64,000 nucleotides of DNA, taken from contig NC_088790.1 in the NCBI RefSeq assembly GCF_949628265.1, forward strand, positions 5,832,545 to 5,896,544, written 5' to 3'. Below, piece after piece: positions 54,201 through 64,000 of this stretch; position 1 is the stretch's first letter; every line of letters begins with the position of its first letter. The notes under the pieces were generated by a model. The model did no database searches. It saw only the letters and a list, made by a program, of their open reading frames with translations, and was not told where the DNA came from. The translations under genes were made by a program, and so were the position numbers. This DNA is from Cloeon dipterum (taxonomy: Eukaryota; Arthropoda; Insecta; Ephemeroptera; Baetidae).

Positions 54201-57200
54201 GCACCCCCGCACCTCCCGTCAGCATCACCGGACGCCCCGAGTACTTTTTGCTCAGCTCGCCTTCCACCTGCGCCGACAGTCAGTTAGCGTGGAATCGATT
54301 CACCTCGCCACAAGTGAGTGGTGCCGCCCTTACCTGAGATTGCAGCCGACGCGTTTGCTGGATCAGTGTCTGCGTGGCCGGGCCCAGACGGGCGGCTTCT
54401 GCCACAGCCTCGCTGCGCTGCTCGGCCGCCAGCGTGGCACGTGCCTGCATTCTCGCCTCCAGAGACAATTTCTGGCTCAGTTGCTCAGCTAACTGGTCTG
54501 CGTACCTGAACATAGAGTTAGTGCAGTTGAAAACCTCATGTGCCAAAGAGGAGTTTGTACATACCAAGCAGTATTTTTGTATAAAATGTTTTCTATTTAA
54601 AATACAGAAAGACGCGTTTTCTATTTTCTCACCTGATGGAGTGTTTGATATTGTGCAAATGTTGCGTTTTCTTCTCCGTGATGGCGTCTTTCATCGCTGC
54701 TACAGATCCAATCATCTTTGTTAAGGTGCTTTCAGAGAGACCTTCGATTTGAGTGAGCCCAACCACTCCTTCGCCCTGAGTCAGTCTCGCCTGGGGTTTT
54801 AATTTTATTTTAAACGAAATATTATGGTAGGAGGACACAATATGATGAAGTACCAGCAAACTTAAAGAAATTTGGGACAGTTTTTGGAAATTATGAGATT
54901 TCAGCATCTCATCTTTCTGTGGCGCAATTTAAAAAATAAGGCGTGTTTTGGATTCCTCTCGCCGAGCCAGATTAAACTTAACTTGCCCTGGGTCAAGGTC
55001 ATTTCTGTTATTTCAAGTGTCCAATAAAAAAATTAAAATGAAGTTGTCCCCGGAAATAAAAAAATTTCAGAGTGGCGTTGTTTCTTCAGTTTTAAAGAAA
55101 TTGCCCCCATAAATTCGAAAAAAATTGGAATATATTTCAAAATATCATTTCTTGCGAAAAATATTGGCAACTTCAGAACCAGAGTTGCAAAACTGTACAC
55201 CATTAAACTTATCTCGACCTCCCCTGAACAACTAAGAGGTGCTTTTATCCTCCACTCAAAAATTTCTATATTTCAACCCTCTTTAAAAAATTAAAATTTA
55301 AAAACGCTGAAATTTTTTCCTTTAATTTTATTAAAAAATTATATTATTTTAATATTGAAATAAGGTGGTAAATTAGTGCGAGTTTTGGATGGTTAACCCT
55401 GCCCTGAGCAAGCATGAAGTCGAGACCAATGTGACGATTTGAAGTTTTTGCGATTCTGATGGTTAAAACCCGCAGTTTGGAGTCTAAGGTATTTTTTTTT
55501 GCAAATTGCGATACAAAATTCATGTTTTTTTTAGTTTGGAAATGGAATTTCTCAATAATAAAATAAAACAAATCCGAATTAATAAGGCCATTGTAAGGAG
55601 AGTAGAGACTAGGAGGCGACATTCGGTATCAGAGCTGATACCCTACTATATGCACGCCAGCTTTATTTACGATATTGCGACCCATTGTTAGACTGATTGT
55701 TTACTAGGAATCAGTCGCGTTGCTTAGCAACATACTAGCACCGTGCAAATAAAGCTGGCGTGCATATAGTAGGGTATCAGCTCTGATACCGAATGTCGCC
55801 TCCTAGTCTCTATTCTCCTTAGGCCGTTGCAGAGTGTGAAAGAATGTTTTTTAAATTTACTTATTCTCTAAATTTAACTTTTGATAAAAATAAAATCCAC
55901 GTGATAGCTTCAGTTTCCCTATAATAATTTGTACCTGCAGAAACGCTTCTAATTCCGTAAGTTCGTCAAGAACCTGGTTTCTCGTGTCAGGAAAATCTAG
56001 GACGCTGAGAGCATCCTTTCCTCTGGCGACACCATCCTCAGTGGAGGCGGCAGGCTCTTCTGGCGTTTTAATTTCTTCAATAACGCCATTTTCGACGCCA
56101 CTGTCAGCCACCTCAATGCCAAAATCAATTTCGCCGTCACCAAAATCAACCTCGTCACCAAAGTCAATCTCATCTACTGTGTCTTCTTCTTTGATTTCGA
56201 ATTTAATCTCTTCCTGCTCGATTTTAACTGGAGGCTGTCCATTTTTCCACTCATAAACGGTTAAATCCCCCTGCAAGCAAGCAAAAATTCATCCCATAAG
56301 CTCATGGAAAAGGTTTCAGAATTTTATATGGTATTAAATCCTTAAATACACACCTTTTGTGCCAATTTTGCCAGGAGGGGAGTCTGGACCTTAATCTCGG
56401 CGTCGAGCATGACGGCTGCTGTTTGCTCGTAGTGTTTCTGCGCTGGAAGGGTGTCAGCGGCCAACAGGGCTGCTTTGCTCAGCAGTTCAGGCAGTTGGCT
56501 GGACAGCTGGATTAACTCTTGCTTCAAATGGTTGCCCGGAACGCCCAGCGCTTTACACTGGGTTGCGTATTCAGCTCGAAGACTGGCAGCCGCTTTGATA
56601 GAGTCAGCCTCTCTGCGATCAGCCTCATCCTGCATCTGCAGGGCCTTGGCAGCCAGCTTCTTGTTGTAGGGCACTTCAAAATTCACGTTTCTTGCAAGTC
56701 GGTGCGCTGCTTCCGCCAAAAACAGGTTGTCTTTTTCATAGCTTTTAACAATTTCCTGCCAGTCCTTCATTCTCCGAGAGCCGTACTGGCCGAGAAAATT
56801 TTTTGAGTCCTTTTCAGTTTCCCTCAAAACGTCGATTACTCCTTTACAGCCCCAATAGTCTAGATCTGGAACCAAAAATAGATAATTTAACTCATGTTAT
56901 AACGTTGCATTGATTAATTGGCATTTGACGAAATCAACACGTACATAAATTATTCAAACAGAAGAGTAACAACTATTGCTTCGAGTGATTACAATTATAC
57001 TCGTTACAATGTAAACTCTATTAAACTATAAATTAAATCAATGTTTCAATAAAAATCGTCCAGTAAAAAGCAAATTAAATTACAAGATCCATCAAGCAGT
57101 TTCACAAGTCCATCATGTTGCGGCATGTCCTGCAGCGCGGCACTAATTTTCGCCCTGACATCTGCCAGTCTGTCACTCCAGTCCCTTTTGCAATGGTGCC

Positions 57201-57311
57201 GACTGATCAGCCACTCAAGCAGTTTCCCTGCGTTGATTTCAATTGGGAGGTCCTGTCGAAAATCGCATGAAAATCGAGAAAATCTGTGAAGAACCACGCA
57301 CTCACCTGCAT
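54190..57311 (-). CDS. CDK5RAP3: CDK5RAP3 (LZAP) homologue
   Basis: Adaptor of the UFM1 E3 ligase complex (UFL1-UFBP1-CDK5RAP3) in ER ufmylation, also linked to cell-cycle and NF-kB control. Exons (5' to 3'): 57306-57311, 57084-57252, 56354-56865, 55935-56270, 54854-54916, 54633-54790, 54334-54505, 54190-54267; 497 residues (human 506). The first exon is just ATG CAG. DLPIEINAGKLLEWLISRHH and KISAALQDMPQHDGLVKLL match the N-terminal domain. RRMKDWQEIVKSYEKDNLFL and ARNVNFEVP are near-identical to human. An acidic EIDFGDEVDFGDGEIDFG stretch follows (UFM1-interacting region in relatives). The end is SKKYSGRPVMLTGG (human SKRYNGRPVNLMG). The 54791-54853 intron is 63 bases and stop-free in frame. 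Its stop overlaps the PLA2 stop. A MITE lies in intron 4. Confidence 0.93.
55594..55821. mobile_element. hairpin MITE, hAT-like, 228 bp
   Basis: Inverted repeat starting TAAGGAGAGTAGAGACTAGG and ending with its near-complement TATTCTCCTTA. Arms are about 90 bases. Flanked by 8-base repeats GGCCATTG (55586-55593) and GGCCGTTG (55822-55829), one mismatch. Same terminal motif as the element at 17710. Lies in intron 4 of CDK5RAP3. Confidence 0.88.
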
Positions 57312-57528
57312 TATTTGTTTTCGTGTGGACGTCAACAGCAACAACAGCTGGTACGAAAAGTTAGGTTGGCGATTCTGACAGCTGACAGAGCTTATCACAA
57401 CAGGTCCCCACTCGATTTCATGCGTGCTGGTGCTATCGGTGCCGCGGTCAGAGGCTCCGAGGCTCCGAGGGAAAAGAAATAAGGAGTACTGTGCAGGTGC
57501 AAGTCATTCCTGTTTGGTCGCTCTCACA
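57312..57528. promoter_or_regulatory. bidirectional promoter, CDK5RAP3 / MFE-2
   Basis: Only 217 bases separate the two start codons, so both 5' UTRs and both promoters must share this stretch. No TATA box is seen; TCAGAGGCTCCGAGGCTCCG around 57449-57468 is a small GC-rich direct repeat. Confidence 0.65.
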
Positions 57529-60367
57529 ATGGCGCAGCTGCTCAATTTCCAGGGCCGAGTTGCCGTGGTCACAGGAGCCGGGGCTGGTGAGACCGCAGAA
57601 TTCAATTCAGCTAGAGGGCATTTATTTTAACACCCAATCTCGCTTGCGTCACAGGACTCGGTCGTGCATACGCCCTTCTGCTTGCGGAGAGAGGAGCAAA
57701 AGTGGTCGTCAATGATCTTGGTGGAGCCAGGGATGGAGGCGGCAAAAGCAGCCAGGCCGCTGACAAAGTTGTGCAAGAAATCAGATCCAAGAGTATGATG
57801 GTTTATTTTTCTCTGAGAAATTTCTATGATTTAAATTTAATTTAATTTTCAGATGGTACTGCAGTTGCAGACTACAACTCCGTAGAGGATGGCCACAAAA
57901 TTGTCGAGACTGCCGTCTCTGCCTTTGGAAGAATCGACATTTTGATCAACAATGCAGGTATTTTGCGGGACAAGAGTTTCGCCCGCATTTCCGATCAGGT
58001 ATACAAATAATAATGCGAGTCCTTGATCAATTAGAAATTTTTTTTAATTAATTTTTAGGACTGGGATCTGGTGCACGCTGTCCATTTGCGAGGCGCGTTC
58101 AAAACGACCCAGGCTGCGTGGCCGCACTTCAAGAAGCAGGGCTACGGACGCATCGTGATGACCGCCTCAAACTCTGGCCTCCTCGGCAACTTTGGCCAAG
58201 CTAACTACAGCGCAGCTAAAATGGGGCTCGTCGGGCTGAGCAACACACTGGCCATCGAAGGCGCCAAGGGCAACATCCACTGCAACGTCATCGTTCCCAC
58301 TGCTGCCTCCAGACTCACTGAGGACATTTTGCCGCCTGGTGAGAGAGAACTACAGTCAGTTTTTTGCTCTATTTTTTTTTTTATTTTTTTATTCAAACAG
58401 AGTTTTTCGCTGAACTGAAGCCAGAGCTGATCGCGCCGGTTGTGGCCTGGCTGTGCCACGAAGACAACACCGACAATGGCGCTATAATCGAGAGTGCTGC
58501 TGGTTGGGCTGGAAAGAGCTACATCGTCACCTCACAGGGATCTGTGTTGCGCAAGAGGATCGGTGATGCTGTTTCCATTGAGGATGTGCGTGACCGGTGG
58601 ACAGACGTGACTGACATGTCCACTGCCAAGTACAGGGAGAGCATTCAGGAAGCTTCTGGAGAGCTGCTGAACGTCCTGGAAGCTGTGAGGGATGGACCTA
58701 AAGAGGATGAGATCAGCAAAACGTTCCAAATCACCGATAAAGATGTCATTCTCTACGCCTTAGCTGGTTAAACTTGATTTTTGTTTTATTGCTTCAAGTT
58801 TTGATTATTAACTTCCAGTTGGAACTCCCATTTCGGATCTTCACCTGCTGTATGAAAGCCATGAAAATTTCTGTGCCCTGCCTGCCTTTTGGATTAACAC
58901 CGGTCTGGTGGCCTTGATGGAGAGCGACATAATTTTGAAAGCTATACCTGGAGAAGATATCAGCCTTGCAAATGTATAAGCAGTTTATTTATTATTATTT
59001 AATTTAATATTAATTATCAATCGCATTAGTTGCTCCATGGAGAACAATACCTAGAAATATTCGAGCAACCGGCCACAAATGGACCTTTAGAGGTGAGGTG
59101 CAAGGTTGCTGACGTTCTTGACAAAGGATCTGGGGCTGTTGTGATTGTGGACGGTAGGAATCTCTTTTATCACTTGCTGATTATGTAAAATAACACGCAT
59201 AGTGGACTTTGGCCATGTCACCTTGCTCATTATCAATTTGCTCTGGCATGGCGACAGAGTCCAGCACTTTATCAGAAGCACTCTTATTTGTTTATGGAAA
59301 TTTTCAGTTGAATCCTATGACCAGAATGGCACCAAAGTCGCTTTTAGCCAGATCACCTCCTTCTTTGTCGGGGCTGGCAATTTCGGCGGCCGCCGCACCT
59401 CTCCGCGCGCCATCAACGCGGTGGAAGTGCCCAAGAGGAAGCCGGACGCGACCATCAGACAAATGACCAACCCGCAGCAGGCCGCCGTGTATAGATTGAC
59501 TGGAGACCTGAACCCCCTGCACATCGACCCCGATTTCGCGGCCATCGGAGGCTTTGCGAAACCCCCTCTGCACGGACTCTGCTCTCTCGGCTTTGCGGTC
59601 AGGCATGTTTTGAGGCAGTACGCAAACAGTGACCCTCGCCTCTTCAAGGCTCTGAAGGTAAACTAGATTATTTTGGACCGCGTGCACTCAATCTCCGCTG
59701 CGAGAGATAAGATAAACAAGCAGCCTAATTATTTCGTTTCGACAATAGGTGAGGTTCACCAAGCCAGTTTTCCCTGGTGAGACTCTGCAGACAGACATGT
59801 GGCAAGAGGGATCTAGGATTCATTTCCAGACCAAGTGTGTCGAGAGCAACAACGTCGTGATTGGAAGTAATTGCTATCAAGTCTCAGTGGAGAGCGGAAT
59901 ATCTGAATTTGAGTTGTAGGCGCGTATGTTGACATGGTGGACAACATGAGAATCAGACAAACCTCAGCCTCAGGCCTGGGCAGCGCTGCCATTTTCGACC
60001 AGATCAAACAGCGAGTGGATGCCGACCCTGCCACTGCCAAGAAGGTCAACGCTGTCTTCCTGTACATCATCACCAAGGGTGGCAAGGAGGCCGGAAAATG
60101 GAGTAAGCTGAACAGCCCACTCGGATTCTTTGTAACTTTTTTACACCATTTTCAGCTCTGGACCTGAAGCAGGGCAAGGTGATTGCTGGCGAGGGTCAAG
60201 GAAAGGCTGACTGCATCATCACAATGGAGGACAGCGACATGGTGGAGATGGCTCAGGGCAAACTCAACCCCCAGGCTGCGTTCATGAAGGGAAAACTCAA
60301 AGTCAAGGGCAACGTCATGCTCACGCAAAAGCTCAAAGGCCTCTTGACTCTGGAATCAAAGCTGTAA
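57529..60367 (+). CDS. Mfe2: peroxisomal multifunctional enzyme type 2 (HSD17B4)
   Basis: Peroxisomal beta-oxidation enzyme performing the D-specific 2-enoyl-CoA hydratase and (3R)-hydroxyacyl-CoA dehydrogenase steps. Exons 57529-57586, 57655-57792, 57853-57998, 58059-58338, 58401-58766, 58819-58973, 59030-59153, 59308-59657, 59749-59866, 59920-60102, 60156-60367; 709 residues (human 736). The SDR domain has TGAGAGLG (15-22), INNAG and the catalytic YSAAK. The hydratase-2 domain has [13 protein letters not shown] with its catalytic Asp/His and [10 protein letters not shown]. The C-terminal SCP-2-like domain ([15 protein letters not shown] on) ends in SKL, a canonical PTS1. So the human three-domain order is complete. 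Poly-A signal at 60520. Convergent with TRAP-beta. Confidence 0.97.
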
Positions 60368-60519
60368 GCTACCCTTGTTGCTGACATCCAGGTTAAAAAA
60401 TGCCAGTTCCATTTCGACTCGGCACTTTTGCCTGCCTAGAACTGTTATTGTTATTTTATATTGATTCGCATTTTGTTAATTTTGTGATCATTCCTAAGGA
60501 TTTTATTTTTGTACCATCG

Positions 60520-60525
60520 AATAAA
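60520..60525 (+). terminator. poly-A signal of MFE-2
   Basis: AATAAA about 150 bases past the stop. The 376-base gap to TRAP-beta holds both 3' UTRs. Confidence 0.7.
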
Positions 60526-60730
60526 AAATTGGGTACTTTTTAACCGTCTTTTTTAATTATCAAAAGGGTTCACATAAATCAACAATAAGTTCAGCAACAA
60601 AAGTTTTGAGCGTTGGGACAGGCGAACTACTTATAAATATTGTGAAATGTTCGATGGGCTCAATTATCATGGAGATGTGACTTTTAAAAATGACAAAGAA
60701 ATTTTTTATAATAAGACAAAACAATTATAG

Positions 60731-60736
60731 TTTATT
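60731..60736 (-). terminator. poly-A signal of TRAP-beta
   Basis: TTTATT on + (AATAAA on -) only about 8 bases after the stop codon, implying a very short 3' UTR if used. Confidence 0.55.
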
Positions 60737-60743
60737 GAAAGAT

Positions 60744-61764
60744 TCACTCGTCCCGTCTTCTCTTTCCCTTGGCCAGAGCCTCATACTTTGACTTGCTTGA
60801 GAACCACAGAATGAAAGGAATTCCAAGGGAGGGCAGAGTCATTATTGCGAATGCACCCCAGTCCAACTGAAATAAAATACACATTATGAAAACTTCTTTC
60901 AATTTAACTAAAACTAAAAAGAAATTTGAATTTAGTTCCAATTTGTTTTAACAAGTACCATTGCATATCATTACTTTCATTCAGTTTGTTGTGATAGTGG
61001 TAAAACAATACTTATGGAATAATTTTTTGATAATTAATAACTTACCACATGAGGAGAGAACTTTCTGTCGTAGTCTTTGAAAGCAACAATAGCCCCCTCT
61101 CCTGGTTCACTAGTAACAGCCACCTGAATCTGCAAATTAAAATTTTTGTTTAGCTTGATTTGCCAGAAAGTGCAACAGAATTAATTAAATCATAAATACC
61201 TGAGATGCATCCTCGGAGGTCTTGTATCTGACCTCAGCAGCGGTGAAATTGAAGTAGCCAAATCGAGTGGGACGCAACACTACGGTGTGGCTAACATTAG
61301 CCTGAGGTGGAACCCTGTCAAGTTTCACGTGCAACTGACCTCCAACGACCTGAAAGAAAAGTTTTTATGGTTACTTCATGGCTTCTTTTGTATTTTCTCA
61401 GAGTAAAAATTTAAGAAAATCCAAAATAAAAAATTAGCAAGCGGTTGTGTGTTACCCTACAGCAGCCAAACCCCCTGCACATATGGATGCGCAAAAACGT
61501 GACTAAAAATATCGAAAAACCATTTTGAAAATACGGCACCTTGAACATTTCCTCAGGGAAGGAAAAGTCGTCGAGATGTACATCGAGGGCAGCCGTCTGG
61601 CCGACGTTGTACAAGGTGTACTTGACCACCAGGTCCATGTCCTCGACCAGGTAGCGGTTCAAAATGTGCTTCGAGGCGAGCAGACGTGCCGAGGCCTCCT
61701 CTTCTTCAGCCCGGACGGTCGCCACGGCCATACAGGCCAAAGCCAATAACCACCAACGGCCCAT
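60744..61764 (-). CDS. SSR2: translocon-associated protein subunit beta (SSR2)
   Basis: Beta subunit of the TRAP complex, an ER membrane partner of the Sec61 translocon. Exons (5' to 3'): 61540-61764, 61200-61349, 61046-61129, 60744-60866; 193 residues (human 183). Signal peptide [20 protein letters not shown]; lumenal region [20 protein letters not shown] and VKYTLYNVG; one transmembrane segment near the end ([20 protein letters not shown]); short basic cytosolic tail KRRRDE. A frame extends upstream to 61848, but the ATG at 61762-61764 gives the signal peptide and is preferred. Confidence 0.95.
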
Positions 61765-64000
61765 GTCTCTCAGAAGCAGGCTTAATTCAAGACAAATGAG
61801 CCCACGATTCAATTTCCACTCGCCGGCCCACCACTGATCTGTTGCCAACGCGACACGGCGTGCAGCTGGGGTGTGTTGTTGGAGGCACTCTTGCCAACTG
61901 TAACTGTTAACTGTGAGGGAAAACTAGCCAGAGTCAATCAGCGCAGCCGAAAAATATTATGTACCAACCAAATAAAATCTCTATGTGTGTGAAAGGGTTG
62001 TACTACATACTACGACTAGAACCAGACAGCACCCCTCCCCGCCACTTTTTATTGCCGTCGTAGTACGCACATTTCTCCTAGTACTATGGAAGCACACTCA
62101 TTCGAGTTTTCACAAAGAAAATAATATGGGGGACTCACACTTCTCGCCCACTTACTCATATTTACCTATTTAGCACTGTTACGCCCCTCCCAAACCACGT
62201 TTCCCGGCAATGGAGGCATGCAATGCCATCTATTGCATATTTCCCAATTGAGTTTTGGACCATTGAAGTGAGAGATTAATTTGTAAGAGATTTTTTTTCA
62301 CTTTGTTGAAACTCACACTTCTCGCTCAGCACTCACACATCTCGCCCACCTGACTTACACTTCTCGCTCAGTTCTTTTAAAACTTAAGATTGATGCAAAA
62401 TTTGATCATATTCGTCGCGAAATAGAACTTTTCTTATCCAAAATTTAATGGAGATTCCAAATCTGAGGTTAGATTTGTGGTCAGGCTGACAGGAAAAATT
62501 AAGAAAATAAATAATGGAGTTAAGGTAATGATTTAAAAAGTGTTTAGTTGGGGGAAATATTGTATTTTACGGACAATATTTATCGTTAAAAGATAAAATT
62601 AGGCTGATATTAAAAATTGATGAGATTTTCAAATATTTTTTGGTAAAAAAGGGTACATTATAAGGTTAGCTGACTCGGAAAGTGAGCAAGCGATAATGGT
62701 TCTCTTTTTGTTAAAATTCGATGGGTTGGTTGATTTTAAGCCACGAAGTCTCAAACGAGTCGTCTCGCCGAGACCTACCACCTGACCCACCCTGACGACC
62801 TTTTTCAGGGTACCTCACCCTGAGATCGGTCCTGGAGCCAAATTTCGCGGTTTTTCTGACGCCAACCGCTACTTTCGGCCAACTTTTATTCATCAAAAAT
62901 TCCCCGGCACTAAACTTCAAGCACGAAAAGCGCTTGTTAAAAATTTAAATAATAGAAAAAATACAGGGGGAGGAAAAATACAACGCTCAAAAAGAACTGA
63001 ACACCCTAAAAGAGTGGTTGGGGTTTGGGGTGGGATCGAAATTCTAATGGCGCGTCGTTCAGAAATTGGAATTTTTTTTATGAAAAATTTAACCCTTTTG
63101 GACAAGTTGTTTCGTCACTGCACCCCAAAATCCAACTTTGAAAAAAGGTTCCTTGTGGGAAACCACTTTGAAAAAAGTTTCAAAAATTCATCTTGCAAAA
63201 GTGTTCCTTTAGATCAACATTTTGCGCTGATTCCGAATCTGAGGCCTGTTTTTTGTTTTCGGCAGCCGGAAGGGTGTTTTGGTGGGTTGTTGCTTGGCTG
63301 ACAGGGGATGTCGGCGGTCAATATAAAAGTTTGCAAAAGGTGTCGTGCCGCACATGTTTCCGGGGTGAAGTTTTCCGCAAAGACCAAATTTGAGGTTAAT
63401 GACTCAACATTTTTCCGGAATTTTTAAGATTTAAAAGAAAATTTGGCCAAAATCGGAACATTTTGTTGCCTTCCGAGGACCACATTTCGAAGGCGGTCGA
63501 ATGTCATAAATCTCGACGCAAAAACATGAAATTCGGTTTGTGGGCATAAAATGTCGTGCTGAGCAGGATAAAATTTGGTTTTTGAAAATCCGACCGAAAT
63601 TGTCAATTTTCATAAGGGGTCCGAGTTTGGCCTTTTAGCTCAACACCTTTGGGTCCAAGAGCAAAAATAAGCACAGATTCTTAAAGCTGATGAAATTTGC
63701 AATATTATTCATGTCGGAAAATTTTTTCCATCACCTTCGAATTTTCCGGAAAATTCCTGTAAAATTTTGTTCAACTCTATCCAAAAAGAAAAATATCGGG
63801 AAAATATTTTCAACATAGTCAAACTTTAGCTTTTGTCTTAGTTAACATCCCATGAAAAAATAAAAACATTCGTGCAAGCCGTTATCATTTTGCGCGCGAT
63901 TTTCCAAGTGTCCACCTGGAAAAACCGATAAAATCAAATGTGTCCGAAAATTGTCAAATTGAACATTTTTGAACTCCTCATGAATTGCTGATTCCAAAAA
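61765..64000. other. right-hand end, repeats and no gene
   Basis: Holds a CTCACACTTCTCGC repeat cluster (62127-62370). From 62700 on there are no conserved frames. GAGTCGTCTCGCCGAGACCTACC near 62757-62779 is loosely like the centre of the palindromic element at 31740, so more transposon relics are likely. Confidence 0.5.
62127..62370. repeat. CTCACACTTCTCGC repeat cluster
   Basis: ATGGGGGACTCACACTTCTC at 62127-62146. Then at 62311-62370 there are three tandem units of about 20 bases (ACTCACACTTCTCGCTCAGC and variants). The same start and motif occur at 26715-26805. Likely a repeat family with these ends. Confidence 0.7.

Overview
This is a eukaryotic nuclear window. Its protein-coding genes have short GT-AG introns, many of 50-100 bases, on an AT-rich background with numerous small transposon relics. 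The gene set (Tbx1/org-1-type T-box, Ess2, Mlx/bigmax, OPA3, PIG-L, a whacked/TBC1D10-type RabGAP, Arl1, NUDT19-like, secreted PLA2, CDK5RAP3, peroxisomal MFE-2, TRAP-beta) is that of an animal. Compact introns and the single-copy paralogue set suggest an insect or other arthropod. I could not fix the species from sequence alone. Gene models were built by hand from splice sites. For every gene the exon phases sum to an open frame.

Layout. 1-6.6 kb: T-box gene (org-1/Tbx1 type, +). 6.6-12.8 kb: gene-poor, with retroelement fragments. 12.8-14.6 kb: Ess2 (+). 15.1-16.4 kb: Mlx (+). 16.8-17.5 kb: OPA3 (-), divergent from PIG-L (+, 18.05-19.06 kb) across a spacer holding a hairpin MITE. 19.8-23.9 kb: TBC1D10/whacked-type RabGAP (-), divergent from Arl1 (+, 24.5-25.6 kb). 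25.6-33.9 kb: repeat island with fold-back elements, a 5'-truncated LINE with an open RT frame, and a 1.2-kb palindromic element with exact 8-bp target duplications. 34.1-40.7 kb: a large multidomain gene (+). 40.7-43.7 kb: more repeats. 43.7-44.9 kb: NUDT19-like hydrolase (-). 45-48 kb: no gene seen. 48.2-54.2 kb: secreted phospholipase A2 (+) with a 5-kb intron. 54.2-57.3 kb: CDK5RAP3 (-), whose last codons overlap the PLA2 stop tail to tail. 57.5-60.4 kb: MFE-2 (+), head to head with CDK5RAP3. 60.7-61.8 kb: TRAP-beta (-). 62-64 kb: repeats and no gene.

The standout is the 34.1-40.7 kb gene. One continuous reading frame of about 1,700 codons over 13 exons joins, in order, a caspase-like region that has lost its catalytic His and Cys, a NACHT/STAND ATPase, an ankyrin-repeat block, three BIR domains and a C-terminal IAP-type RING. 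This looks like an NLR-like sensor fused to an inhibitor-of-apoptosis E3 ligase, with a dead caspase fold as its N-terminal module. I know of no described protein with this order of domains. The function is inferred: sensing or scaffolding at the meeting point of innate immunity and cell death. It sits between two transposon-rich stretches, which suits a lineage-specific gene.

The other genes are conserved housekeeping genes, several arranged as divergent or convergent pairs. MFE-2 is peroxisomal beta-oxidation, and the NUDT19-like protein belongs to a family of peroxisomal CoA hydrolases. PIG-L and TRAP-beta act in the ER. Arl1 and the TBC1D10-type protein act in membrane traffic.
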